In this document: positions 37,956-49,710 of the stretch, in pieces
How the letters are laid out: each line of letters opens with the position of its first letter
Position numbering within the stretch: position 1 is the first letter of the stretch
Assembly: GCF_018687715.1 (NCBI RefSeq)
Contig: NC_056762.1
Location: forward strand, 36,598,864 to 36,662,863
Source of the DNA: Carya illinoinensis
Lineage: Eukaryota > Streptophyta > Magnoliopsida > Fagales > Juglandaceae
Length of the DNA stretch: 64,000 nucleotides
Direction: 5' to 3'
Made by a program: the position numbers and the translations under genes
Notes under the pieces: generated by a model
Database searches by the model: none
What the model was told of the DNA's origin: nothing
The model's input: the letters and a program-made list of their open reading frames with translations, nothing else

Positions 37956-39130
37956 TAATTCTATGAATTCGGTAGGATATTAAGGTCTCGTTTAGTTATG
38001 AAGTTCAGATGAAATGAGATAAAATATTTTAAATAGTAATAAGATTTTTGAGTTGAAATGATATGAGATAGTTTGTAAAAAAATGTGTTTAGATAGTGAG
38101 ATGAGAAGAGATGGTTTTAATTTTTTTAGAATTTGATAAAGTGGTGGGTCCCACCAATTATTGAAAAGTATTTTTAATTATTAGGTGAAAAATATTATGA
38201 ATATATTAAAAATAAGTAATATCTATTATTAATTTAAAAACTCATAAATATTTTGATTTTTCCAAAATATATTTTTATATTATTATAATATGATATATTT
38301 ATTATACTATAGTTTATAAAATTTGAAATATATTTTTCTAATTATATATCACAATAAAATAAAAAAATTATAATAAATAATTATATATATCAAAAATATG
38401 TTAGTTAGCGTTATTATGGTATTACTGTAACATTACTAAGAAATAAGATTTTATTTCTAACCGCTTAAATAAGCGGATAAAAGACGAGGTACAGCCCAGA
38501 TCATCCAAACCGGGCCGACCTAGAAGTGTTTTGGCATCTTTAAGATATATTCTCTAGTGTAAATATAAATTTAATTTCAATGACAATAAAGCTATTTTCT
38601 TCTTATATCTCTTAATGGAAAGTTTGTGAGCTTGGTGCCGATATCATATATATTTTTACAGTGGCCTACTTATTCTTTGTCCAAATTTTGATTCGAAATT
38701 CACTTTTTTTTTTTAAAAAATAACTAACAATTTTTCAATAAAATCAAATAACAAACTATCTAAATATATCATTATTCTATTAAAATATAGAATTTGATAT
38801 TTTCATTTATTTAATTATAATGGTAATGGGAATATTTATTCTTTATTATAAAAGTACACATTAATTTTTTAATGTTCATATTATTCCAACGGATATAGAT
38901 TTTTAATTGTTTTTTCCAACGATCATATTCTTCCCACGGATATTTTTTTTAACGGCTATATTTTACCACTGTAAAATATAACATTTCCTCAACAATTTTA
39001 TTCACTTCAACTCAAACTTCTATATGAAATCAATTTTTTTTTTTTTCATTTTCTCCCAATGGATTGTTGGATTTTTCACAAAATTACATTTATCAATTTA
39101 GATTGTGACGAAAAATTTGAGATAACGAGA
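37203..39130. other. Intergenic upstream of the TIC32-like gene
   Basis: It contains the 5' flank of the TIC32-like gene (no clear TATA box), an (AT)n run at 37930-37955, and a MITE at 37984-38260. The rest is AT-rich with several poly-T runs. No gene is recognisable. Confidence 0.5.
37984..38260. mobile_element. MITE of the GTTTGGAT family (diverged)
   Basis: It begins GGTCTCGTTTAGTTATGAAG and has GATGAAATGAGATAAAATATT and GTGTTTAGATAGTGAGATGAG, with GTGGGTCCCACCAATTAT in the middle. These words recur in the other family members. The right boundary is uncertain. Confidence 0.45.
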
Positions 39131-39261
39131 TGTAAGAAAGAGGCACCCCTTCCCCTTCTCATGGGGGGTTATGAAGTGAGCCACTTCATGAGGCTTGATG
39201 GTTGGCCAGGGGGTTACACTACATAGCCCCTCCCCCACTTTGGATACTTGACTTGGATGAA

Positions 39262-39357
<96 letters not shown>

Positions 39358-39799
39358 ATGGTTCTCTCTAGTCCTGACATCTAAGTTATGAAATATGTGG
39401 GTGTTGTTCTGGTATATTAACACATAGCACACTCCACTATCGATACGTAAAGATTTTGGATGATCAACAACGTCGGAAAATCTGTAAAACAATCACACTA
39501 GATTCAAGATATTTTTGATAAGGTAATACCGCTTCCATTGTACATTCTGATATAATTTTTATAACATTGGTATCAGAGCAAGATTGATTGTTCCCGATTT
39601 AACTTTTGCTCGCATTGTTTGATCAAATCTATTTAAAATGCACTGCATGTTGAGAATATTTTTTCCGAGTGCATGAAGTAATTTTTGACCGTACCACTGT
39701 GAGAGGTGGTTCGGACTAGCTCATGGTGCAATGTGCATCGATGCCATGCTACCCAAATGGGCACAGTGAGATCTCACTACCCATGTAGCTCATTACGAG
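39131..39799 (+). mobile_element. LTR-retrotransposon 5' end: LTR plus primer-binding site
   Basis: A segment beginning TGTAAGAAAGAGG and ending TTTTTATAACA (39131-39566, TGT to ACA) is followed by TGGTATCAGAGC at 39568-39579, the initiator tRNA-Met primer site. The leader after it carries no intact coding frame and is cut at 39799 by another LTR; it may resume at 41151. A long (CT)n tract lies inside the LTR. No matching 3' LTR is visible in the window. Confidence 0.65.
39266..39354. repeat. (CT)n microsatellite inside the LTR
   Basis: An uninterrupted CT run of about 89 bases. Ser-Leu and Glu-Arg repeat frames here are artefacts. Confidence 0.98.
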
Positions 39800-41145
39800 T
39801 GTTGTCCAGATGACTAACACAAGAGGGGGGTGAATTGAGTTATATTTAAAAAAATAACAATTATAAATCAAATATATAATATAAAATATAAATAAAATAC
39901 GAAACAGTAATAAATATAAAGAGCAAGGGTAAGAGAGAAGCAAACTCAGTATGTTAACGAGGTTCGGCCCCACTGCCTATGTCCTCGCCTTAAGCTACCC
40001 TTTGAAGATCCCCAAATTCACTATTCAACCTCCTTCAGGTGGAGATGGAAACATATTACACCTTTGAATAACACCGCTACAAAGGATCCGTATAGAACAC
40101 CCTCTATACTTGTAATCACCTTACACGTGGTGATTCAACTATTCTCTGTGTAGAACACTTTCTACACGCACAAAGGTTATATACACCATTTTTCTTATAC
40201 AAGAGTTGATAGTGGGTAGGTTATCAGAAAACACTCCTCAATGAGTGAAATAAGAATAATACAGCGCAAACTATATCTCTCAAAATGAATAAGAATTAAG
40301 ACTCAATGCTTAGAGAAGACTCAGAAGAGAGAATGAAAGTTTTGAATGAATGTTGTATGCTCTGGATGTTGTAAATGTGAAATTCTCAAATGATCTATTT
40401 ATAGGCATATGAGACTTCATATTCAAATTAAAAAAAATTCATATGTCAAAGACAACATCATTCACTTTTTTAAAAAATTCAAATAAAAGGTTCTTCTTTT
40501 TCAATTGTCAAAGACAACATCATTCATTTTTCAAAAACTTCAAACCTAATCTTTTACTTTTTGCATATAACAAAAAGAGCACACTTTACTTTTCAAAAAA
40601 TTCAAACCTAATCTTTTACTTTTTGCATATGACAAAAGGAGCACACTTTACTTTTCAAATATTTCAAACAAAATCATCTACCTTTTGCATAAGTCAAAAA
40701 AAGCATCAATCACTTTTGAAAATATTCAAATAAAACATGCACGTGTGAAATATGAAAATTAATCATCTTTAATATTTTCAAAGTTCAACTCTTTAATCAA
40801 GGCATGCACATGTAAAAGATGACAATCAACCATCTTTCAAAATTTTTAAATTTAATTTTCAAAAATATTCATGCACATGTGGAAAATGTATTTTAATGCT
40901 TTATGATAAAATATTAATTTTGAGCATTAATCCTAATTTTGAATTTTGAAGAGATTTACAACATTACTCTATAACTTTAATGTGAACTTGTTCCCTTTTG
41001 ATCATGCTTGTTTTCTTGATGTGTTTGACTCCATTATGTAGACAACTTGAGTTTGAAACTTCTTTATTCTTTAAATTCATTTGTTATCATCAAAATTCAT
41101 GTGTAGATATATAATTACACAAAATTTGAAACCTTGGATTCAACA
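39800..41145. mobile_element. Solo LTR of a Sirevirus-like Copia element
   Basis: It begins TGTTGTCCAG and ends GGATTCAACA, so the termini TGTTG/CAACA are inverted. Flanks are ACGAG (39795-39799) and ACAAG (41146-41150), a target duplication with one mismatch. Words known from Sirevirus LTRs appear: AAGAGGGGGGTGAATTGAG near the start, GAGGTTCGGCCCCACTGCC (39959) and GTTATCATCAAAAT near the end. No internal region is present, so it fits a recombination-derived solo LTR. It is nested in the element beginning at 39131. Confidence 0.6.
40446..40745. repeat. About five 62-bp tandem repeats in the solo LTR
   Basis: Units start near 40448, 40508, 40569, 40632 and 40694. They share AAAGACAACATCATTCA or AAAAAGAGCACACTTTAC openings followed by TTTTCAAAAAATTCAAA and CTTTTTGCATA. 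Unit length is 60-63 bases. Confidence 0.85.
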
Positions 41146-42107
41146 ACAAGTAGCACCAGTCACACAAAACACCGCACGTGGTGCTACGCAATGAGCAACA
41201 CCAGATGGTGCTGCGTGACAGCAAGATCCACGCGATCTAGGTGTAACGCCGTGCACTGTTTGGGTACTGCCAAGTGCTGAGTCCACCACCACGGCGTTGT
41301 GCTGTCCACAAAATACATTATAACTAATTTCTCCTGCCACGACTTGCAAAGATTTCTATTTGTTGTTGAACATAGTATTATTGTAGCATTGGAAGCATGA
41401 CACATGCATTAATCGTCATAATTTTTTCTTCTTATTTCTTTTATTTATTCAGTACTTACTCCTTATAAAATAGCACATTCTCTTTCTGAATACACACTTC
41501 ATCTTGCCTAAGACAAAGCATCTATCTGGTAGATCACGTGCTTCTTGTATAAGTACAATTTTAATCTTTTTGTTTTCCTTCATCTGATTTAGTACCAAAA
41601 GAGAATCCTACTACATTCTTTCTTTTCTCTTTCTCAACTTTAAGGCCTTGTTCGATCCAAATTTAAAAATATTGCATGGAAATCATCATCTTTGCCTAAA
41701 TTTACTAAATTTGGCGTTAAAGTATTTGAACTTGGCTGTAATTTTTTCTTCGGTTTCACTAATTTTATATGTTCCACTCACTTTTAATGGAATCTCAACA
41801 CACGCTAATAATAATCGAAGTTGAAAATTTTCCTCTTTAATTCTAAGCCTTGCCCATCTACTTGAAGTTACGTTTAAATTATCCATGAAATTAAAAATAA
41901 AAGACCCGTCATAATTATACATGAAAGACCACCGATTATTATGCATGAAATTCAAGAAAATGTGAAAAACAGACCACCATATGCCAATTTTCCAATTGAC
42001 TAATAAGAATACTACTAATGTGTGAGTGTTAGGCAATCAAAGACTTACGCGTGTCCTCTCGTTAATTTTCCAACGAGAGAGATTAAATAAAGATAAATTG
42101 CAACTTT
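41146..42107. other. Repeat-derived and unrecognised DNA
   Basis: 41151-41340 is GC-richer, has inverted GGTGCT/AGCACC-type words, and is probably the continuation of the retroelement leader cut at 39799. The remainder is AT-rich with no recognised gene. The frame at 41686-42036 (minus) resembles no known family. Confidence 0.4.
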
Positions 42108-42770
42108 GAGTATCAATTTTGTTAGGCAATCAAAGATTGACGCGTGTCCGGATTAGTTTTCTCTAATGAGAGAATTAATGAAGGTAAATTGCAAAATATT
42201 AAAAATTTGAATTATTATATCAATTTTGTAAAATTTTAAAATACAAAAATCTAAATATTAAATTTGCCATGCATAATCTAAATATTAAATTTGCCATGCA
42301 TCCCCCCCCCCCCCATATATGATGCCACAAATATATGATCCCCCCCATATCAATTTTGTTAGGCAATCAAAGATTGACGCGTGTCCGGATTAGTTTTCTC
42401 TAATGAGAGAATTAATGAAGGTAAATTGCAAAATATTAAAAATTTGAATTATTATATCAATTTTGTAAAATTTTAAAATACAAAAATCTAAATATTAAAT
42501 TTGCCATGCATAATCTAAATATTAAATTTGCCATGCCCCCCCCCAATATATGATGCCACAAATAGAATTTTTTTTTTTTTCTATACATTTAGAGTTTCTA
42601 ATTCCTTTCCTCCATTTTGAAGATTGGATAATGTGCCAATTCCACCCCCCCCCCCCCCCCCCCCCCCCCCCACATATATGATGCCACAAATAGAATTTTT
42701 TTTTTTTTTTCTATACATTTAGAGTTTCTAATTCCTTTCCTCCATTTTGAAGATTGGATAATGTGCCAAT
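42108..42770. repeat. Nested direct duplications bounded by poly-C runs
   Basis: About 190 bases starting TCAATTTTGTTAGGCAATC at 42111 recur almost unchanged from 42354. Inside each, TAATCTAAATATTAAATTTG forms a shorter doublet. A second block of about 105 bases (ATATATGATGCCACAAATAG to GATAATGTGCCAAT) occurs at 42546-42640 and again at 42674-42769. C runs sit at the joints: 42302-42314, 42340-42346, 42536-42544 and the 27-base run 42645-42671. There is no coding content. Confidence 0.9.
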
Positions 42771-43385
42771 CAAATTGGATGTCTTTTAGCTACAAATAGA
42801 ATCTTTCGTATTGTTATTGGATTATTTATTCAGAGTAATGCTCTATAATCGTAAAATACATTAGCCTGAAAATATTTCCCTTTAGCTGTTCTAACACTCC
42901 ACACATTTTTAGTGGGCAAAAAAGGTGTCGGGGCAGATACACCTTTCGTTTCAACGTCTCACCCACTCCCCACACCCACCCCCCCCCCCCCCCCCCCCCC
43001 ACAACAACCCACAACTTCGTTAGAAAGGAGCCAAACCAGGAGCCCTTTAGGTCTTTGATCTGACATATAAAGATAATCATTCAGACAACCTGGTGTTTCC
43101 ATTTTTTTTTTCTTTTACCTCAATTAATTCCAAAACATAATGAGAACGGCAGATGAGGAGAGGAGTCGGACCACAACTGACTTGGGACACATACAGAATT
43201 GTTTCAGTACTGTGAATTTAAAAAGGCTTTGCTCATTATGATGCTCACTTTGCCCCAGGCACAACGAGAGAGAGGATCCGAGGAAGAACGGCAGCGAATT
43301 TTTAATAGAAACTGGGGAATATAAAAACATAAAGAATTCTCCATTAAAAGCTGTCACAAACTTAAAATGGCATAATTTACACGCA
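42771..43385. other. 3' flank of the aquaporin gene, with a 22-base C run
   Basis: It contains poly-C at 42979-43000 and otherwise mixed sequence with no recognised gene. The part nearest 43400 is likely 3' UTR or downstream sequence of the minus-strand aquaporin. Confidence 0.45.
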
Positions 43386-43528
43386 TAATTAACACCTTAA
43401 CACCACATGCACATGGAAGGAATATATGGCTCTGAAAATACACAACAAAGAAGGGGGAAAGACAAAAAAAAAAAAAAAAGTAACAAAAGAGAGATAAGTA
43501 ACATAGATGGGTTGAGATCCAAAGAATC

Positions 43529-45132
43529 TTAAGCCCTGGTCTTGAAAGGAATAGCTCTGATGACTATCTGGTGGTACATCGCAGCAAGAGCAGCTCCAAT
43601 GAAAGGTCCCACCCAGAAGATCCACTGGTTAAAGCAAAGAGGAGAAGAATGTTATCCATTTCATCGGCTGAAAAGCATGAAAAAGTAGAAGGAATAAATG
43701 TCATCATAACATATACTTACTTGGTCATCCCAGGCCCGGTCTCTGTTGAAGATAATGGCAGCTCCAAGACTCCTAGCTGGGTTAATACCAGTTCCTGTGA
43801 TGGGGATGGTGGCCAAGTGAACCAAGAACACGGCGAACCCAATAGGAAGTGGAGCCAAAATCTGCAGATCATTTTATCAAACACTGCATTAGAACCAAGA
43901 AACAAATAAGAGTATTCAAGCTTTGAATATTGAGTTAATGCATCAATATCCAGTCATATCATATATACTACGTATTGCTAGGCCGGCGGAACCAGGAATT
44001 TGTCGTATAACAATGTTTTTAATTATATTTCTATACAATTTTTTATAAAACTATGAAATTTAAAATAAAAATATTAAAAAAACATATCATGTCAAGAACA
44101 ATATATATTATTAAAATAATAAAAAAATATAAGTAAATAATTTATAAGATCAAGATGATTTCGTAAATAAGGGGCCAAATTAATTTTTTAGATGGTGGCC
44201 CATGGCCCCATACAAGATAAATTTAATGTCATTTTATTAAATTATAAAATATTAATATATATATATATATTTTTTTTCAAATTTTGGGGGGCAGCTACCA
44301 TCTAGGTTGAGAAACAAATTTTATTAGATAGCTTTATAAAAAAAGAATCTCGTAAAAATAATACTCATAAATCGACATAATTTACTCTAATATATTATTT
44401 ACAAAACTCGTCTCAATGTATGTCTCTCATTTTATGTCTCGAAATCACGTTAATTAATTAATTTATTTTATATAATTTATTTATATCTAAAACTGTTCTA
44501 AAATATAATAGGGGCTTAGCCCAAGTGCAATGTATATAAATGCGCCTATGAAGTTTTTAATGGGTGAAATTAATTAAATAAAAGTCAACAACTTGCCCCG
44601 CCACTGAGTACTTGTGTCACATCAATGACGAGTTGGGACTTCCAATCTTTAATCTACTGCCATGAATATCTGATACTAAGATACCTTTTATTTGCACGGC
44701 ACGCTAATCTTAACAGTAGTCTATCGAAATTAACGGTGGATAATGGATTGGATGGACAAGTATATGCTAGACTAATTAGTCATTTAATACTTTTCTAATC
44801 CAAAGTGGATGAGAGCCAGAGTGCCAAGGGACTATAAAGAAGAGACTAATCTCGCCAACCTAATAAAGACTAAAGAAAGCCCATGGCCTTGGTCGTAGTG
44901 TCTTACAGTGCTTTATATGTGTGGTGGGCCGCACACCCACGAGGTCTCTCACCTAAAAGGAACCCCACATATCTCACACACAGACAAAGCCATCACAGCG
45001 CAGAGCATGCAAGAAACAAGATCAAACAAGAAAACCAAGGAAAAAAAATTAATGCAAATTTCATGGAACCCAGCAGCTTATTTAATTTATTGAGAGTACA
45101 AGTTAAATTGTCGCTTTTGGAGAACTATATAC

Positions 45133-45177
<45 letters not shown>

Positions 45178-46345
45178 CAAAACCTCTAGGGTTGGGTCAA
45201 GTCGTAAAGTTCAGACATAATCTAAGGTTCAAATTTTGTTTGGGGCAAACAATCTCAAGCCCCATCGGATTAGAAGATTTCTCTTTAAATTATGCAGAGT
45301 GCACTCGTAGAAAATAGATTCAGTTCACCCTTGGGATTAATCAGAAGAACGTTCCTAGGCACCTGGTGCCAATCAAAAACAAGGGGAAAACAAATAAGAA
45401 ACACAATACTTTTTACGAGGTCTAGTAAATAGCACAAGAAGCGACCGTGGAACATCAAGACATTTAGCATCAAAAGCCCTTGCAAAGCACTCACGAGAAA
45501 AGAACATGGCAGAAGACACGATAAAGTTAACAAAGAGAGGACAAAAAATACATACAGGAACGTGAGAGTCTCGGGCGCTTCTCTTGGCATCAGTGGCAGA
45601 GAAGACAGTGTAAACAAGGACAAAGGTGCCAACGATCTCAGCACCAAGGCCATCACCCTTGGTGTAGCCATGGTTCACAAAGTTAGCTCCACCATTCAAG
45701 CGCTCGAAATTATAGGACTTCTCGAATCCCTTCACAACACCAGCCCCACAGATGGCTCCAAGGCACTGCATGATGATGTAGAATAGGGCTCTTGTGAGAG
45801 AGAGTTTCCTTGCCAAGAGGAGTCCAAAGGTCACAGCAGGATTGATGTGTCCACCTGTTGCAAAACGAGCACAAATATTTGGGTTACTAAACATCTTCCT
45901 TGAAAACATTTAGCTCCATGGCCCTTCTCCAAGAAAAAGTCCATAGCAGCTTGAAGAAAGTCAGACTCACATTACACATAGCAGGAAAAACCCATTAAAA
46001 GGAGAGTTGGGAAAGCTAACCTGAGATACCGGCCGTGCAGTAGACCAGGGCAAAGATCATACCACCAAAAGCCCAAGCAATTCCTTGGATACCCACACTT
46101 TTACACTTTTCAGACTTGCCCACACCCATAACAGTCAAGATGCTGATGTAGAGGAACAAGAAGGTAGCCACGAACTCTGCAATTCCAGCCCTATAGAAGG
46201 ACCAAGAGGAAAGCTCCCCTGGCTCAAACAAAGGAGCTGGGGGTGGCTCCTTGTAGTCTTTGTCTGTCTGAGCAGCTGTGCCCAAGGGCTGCCTCTCTCC
46301 GTACCTGTTTGCTCCAAGCTTAACATCCTCTTCCTTTCCCTCCAT
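43529..46345 (-). CDS. PIP1: PIP1-type plasma-membrane aquaporin, 4 exons
   Basis: Minus-strand exons: 46345-46021, 45854-45556, 43861-43721, 43624-43529. All introns are GT-AG. The total is 861 nt, 286 aa plus TAA, the standard PIP1 length, and the four-exon layout is typical for PIPs. The start [26 protein letters not shown] is the long PIP1 N-terminus (PIP2s are shorter there). Two NPA boxes are present (GHINPAVT opening exon 2; GTGINPARS in exon 3), and the HINPAVTFG and GINPARSLG surroundings are those of a water-selective PIP. The short C-terminal tail ends IPFKTRA. PIP1s form tetramers in the plasma membrane, usually with PIP2 partners, and pass water and sometimes CO2 or other small solutes. 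Which PIP1 paralogue this is cannot be decided here. Intron 2 is 1.7 kb and holds a repeat-like element and an (AT)n run. Confidence 0.97.
43980..44607. mobile_element. MITE-like element in aquaporin intron 2
   Basis: The left end reads GGCCGGCGGAACCAGGAATT. The right end (CTTGCCCCGCCACTGAG) read inversely gives CTCAGTGGCGGGGCAAG. These are degenerate forms of the common plant AGTGGCGGAGCCAGG terminus. Internal words ATGGTGGCCCATGGCCCC and GGGGGGCAGCTACCATCT also fit that repeat type. It is non-coding, with approximate boundaries. Confidence 0.45.
45136..45171. repeat. (TA)n microsatellite in aquaporin intron 2
   Basis: A TA run of about 36 bases. The open frame crossing it on the plus strand (44883-45317) is not a gene. 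Confidence 0.9.
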
Positions 46346-46480
46346 CTCTCCCTCACACTACTACTGAGTTATTGTCTCCCTCTCTCAAGAAAACAAACAA
46401 ACAGATGGCTATTTTCCTCAGCACTCTCGAACAAAGGCTGTGAAGTGGAGAAGGGAAGAAGGTTAAGGGGGTTTTATAGA
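46346..46480 (-). promoter_or_regulatory. Aquaporin 5' UTR and TATA box
   Basis: TATAAAA lies on the minus strand at 46478-46472 within a C-rich context (TCTATAAAACCCCC), about 130 bases upstream of the start codon. Transcription would start near 46440, giving a leader of about 95 bases that is CT-rich, as is usual for PIP genes. Confidence 0.65.
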
Positions 46481-48828
46481 CGGGGAGTCTATTATCTGGC
46501 TAAAAGCAAAAATGGGCTGTCTTTTTTTTTTCCTTTTTCTTTTTTTTTTTCCTTTTTTTTTAAATGTTTTCATTTTATGTAAAAGAAATTAACAGTGTTT
46601 AGTGATAATTATTTTGCTTAAACTATTTTGCTTAAACTAAGAGAGGGGGGGGGGGGGGGGCGGGGTTCTAAATTATTCAGGAATTGTTCTGGAAAGTGCA
46701 GAGGATGTTGACAGGTACTGTTTGCCGGTTGGTTGCTTGGTTTTGTTCTTATCCTCTAGCAAAGTATTATTATTATTATTATTAGTTTTTTAATGGTACC
46801 ATTCTTATGTTCCTAATGGGTTTGAAATTCTACGATGAGCTCGATTAGCTGTCGTTGGCCATCTGACCTTACACCTAATTCAGAAATTCAGATAAATATT
46901 GCTTATTATCTCATACTAATTAATACTAATTTATTATTTTTAGTATTTTATTTAAATATACGAATTAATACTTTAATATATGTATTTAAATAAATAGATA
47001 AAAATAAATCATGACAAATTAATGTTAATATGTAACATAAAGAATGATAAATAAAATTTTCCAATTTAATAAATAAATAAAATCCATGAAAAATTTTGAA
47101 AATTAAAGGGGTTCTGCCAGATGATGTGGTCAATCTCAGTGAACTTTAAGTATTTGTTTTTGTGGTTTTGCAGCTTTTAAATGTGATAAATCTCGTAAAT
47201 CTGAACTATTTTTAAGCATGAAATAATTGGAAACTTGCCTAAATATTTTTCTTCTTCTTTCCTCTATTTTTTACTCTCTCTGGCCTCAGTAACGGGGATA
47301 CTTTCAAGCTTCGAGACGGTAAGACTTGGGGCAATCACAGCCACAAGCGGGAACTGCATCGGATGGCTCGAAGAAAGTGGCCGTTTTGTGACCGTTAGGA
47401 AAGTGACAACCTTGTGCAAGCACGTGGCAACGGGCCAACGGCTAGATATGAAATAATGAAGGGAGACTACCTTAGCATTCTGGTTAGTCCTTGTTAAGAA
47501 GGGTCCATTTTCCAGAGCCAGTTGGTCACCATGACATTCAAACTTTTTTTTTTTTTTTGGGGTTATCATGCATTATTGAATGTGTTGAAAGGTGAAACAT
47601 CTTTTGATTTTACTACACTAAAAACAACAACTTCTTAATAAATGATCGTTTATTAAGAATAATTTACAAAAATCTATTTGCAACTCTAAAATGTTCCTAA
47701 TTGCAAGGGTGCTATCACAGCCTTCGATTTTACAAAATGAGAAATGATAGATCAAATTACGAGTGCACAGGTACTGTTAAATCATTTTGAAAAAAAAAAA
47801 TAAATAAAAATGTAATTTATATAAAAAATTATTTTTTAATAATAAATCTTACTATTTTTTAAAATAACTGCACGACGCTTACACACTTTATAAATATATA
47901 TAACAATACTCTTAAAAAATATAACTTAGATAATGTATATTTAATTAATCAAATATGATACAGGAGATATGTTTTTTTTCCTAATCGAATAAATTTTCAT
48001 TATAAAATGTCAGAGGGCTCAAGATAATGATACGATATTCAATTAACAACATATAAGATCATAGAATTAAGTTGGTCTTGTTTAGTTTGTTAGGTTTTTA
48101 ATTATTTCCATGACCTAACATGATTGAAAGAGAGTAGAAGTGAAACAACATGCCCTTCTCTTTTAACTTTTCTTTTTTCTTTTTTCTTCTTTTCTATTTT
48201 CATTTTTTTTCATATTTTTCATTGCAATCATCTTTACCTAAAAATTAAAAAATAAAAAATAAAAAAGAGTTGCCAGATGGGATGGACAACTCACTCGCAC
48301 TCATTGGATACCTTGTGGGGGGTCATGCGTTTACCTCAAACTCACATGCGGCCCTCAATATCTGGGGCCCACCTTCATTGCCTATTCAGCCTTTTGGAGA
48401 CTTTGGTTTTGAAAGCAACAAAAAGTTTTTTAATTTTGTTTTTTTTTTTTCTTTTTGTTTAGCGGCCAGTGGCTTCTCTGCTCAATGCAGGCTGACGGAC
48501 ACAACACTCAAACCTCTATGATGTGGCCACGTGCTACCTATGTGATTTCAGTGTCTCCTGTTTTTCTACTTTACTAGGTCAGCTTGGCCCCACTCGGCCA
48601 TTAATAATCTGCCCAGTTCCCCCCCCCCCCCCCCCCCCCCAAAGCAAGGACCTAAGCCCAATAACCTTTCATGACAATTTATTTTCGACTTTTTATAGAT
48701 ATACTCAACTACTAATGATAGTATACATCTTAAACAAAATTATCTAATAATCTCTGACATCAAGTTCTTAAGGAATAATTTATAATGTTATCGCTTAATT
48801 TAGAAGAAGTCAAATATAATTTTTTTTG
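46481..48828. other. Aquaporin upstream region, no second gene recognised
   Basis: It holds a poly-G run (46645-46660), AT-rich DNA, a moderately GC-rich block at 47280-47460 with open frames on both strands that match no family I know, poly-T runs, and a 22-base poly-C run (48619-48640). It may include distal promoter sequence of the aquaporin. Confidence 0.45.
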
Positions 48829-48829
48829 G

Positions 48830-49140
48830 CTTGTTTGGATGTTGGAAGATATTCAAATAAATTAACATTAATTTAATTTTAATCTAAATTTAATATATAA
48901 ATACTTAATTTACAAATCAATAAATATCATTCAATTTAAAATTTCTTTATATTTAATATTTATAATTTTTTTCAATTCAAACACATCTTTACACGCAAAA
49001 TTTACAACTTTTTTCAATTTTTTATAAATAAACTCATTTTAGATGATTTTTATAAAATTCATTTCATCATCTCAATTCACTATTATTTATAAAGAATACA
49101 ATTTATCTCAACTCAACTTATTATTCAAACAAAGCCTTGA
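48830..49140. mobile_element. MITE of the GTTTGGAT family
   Basis: The left end GGCTTGTTTGGATGTTGG and the right end TTATTCAAACAAAGCCTTG are inverted copies of each other (GGCTTTGTTTGAATAA when read inward). The core is AT-rich with CTCATTTTAGATGATTTTTAT and CAACTCAACTTATTATT. Confidence 0.65.
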
Positions 49141-49199
49141 TAGAGATAAAGGATTATTCATAACTCGCTAGTCACTACTAAAACTTATCATTCAAGATT

Positions 49200-49710
49200 A
49201 AGGCTTCATTTCGATATTCTCTATTTGGATAATGAAAATGTTTAATCTCATCTCATCATTATCATTTTTTAAAATTTTTACATAAAATATAATAAATAAT
49301 ATTCAACTTTTTCAAATTTCTAAATAATAATAATATTTTAATAATATTTTATTCAACTTTTATTCAAAACCATATCATCTAGTCTCTTATCACTATCCAA
49401 ACCACACATAAATGAGATTAAATGATAAATATGTTAATAGTAGTAAAATAATTTATGAATAATGGTAAAATAGTTATAGTTAAAATGTTTTATTGGGTTT
49501 TGAAAAATAAGAAAGAAAAAATTGAATTGTTTATTATGTTTTATCTTTTGAAAAAATTATAATGATTAGATTATGATTATATGAAAAAATTAAAAATTTG
49601 AAATTAAAAATTATTTATATTTAAATGATATTTAAATATTAAAATGAAATGAAATAAAGTAAAATAAGATGAGTTGAGACTATCTCAATATCCAAACAGG
49701 CCGAAATTAT
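49200..49710. mobile_element. Two adjacent GTTTGGAT-family MITEs in opposite orientation
   Basis: The first (about 49200-49420) runs from AAGGCTTCATTTCGATATTC to CACTATCCAAACCACAC. The second (about 49425-49710) ends AGACTATCTCAATATCCAAACAGGCC, a clear inverted terminus. Both carry AATAAT-rich cores and TCATCTCATC or GATGAGTTGAGA words. Boundaries between them are not sharp. Confidence 0.5.

Noticed and set aside
41151..41340. Hairpin-like GGTGCT/AGCACC words as a possible small-RNA precursor
   Set aside because: Pairing is short and interrupted; position suggests a retroelement leader.
44883..45317. 144-codon plus-strand frame
   Set aside because: It lies in aquaporin intron 2, crosses a TA microsatellite, and has no domain.
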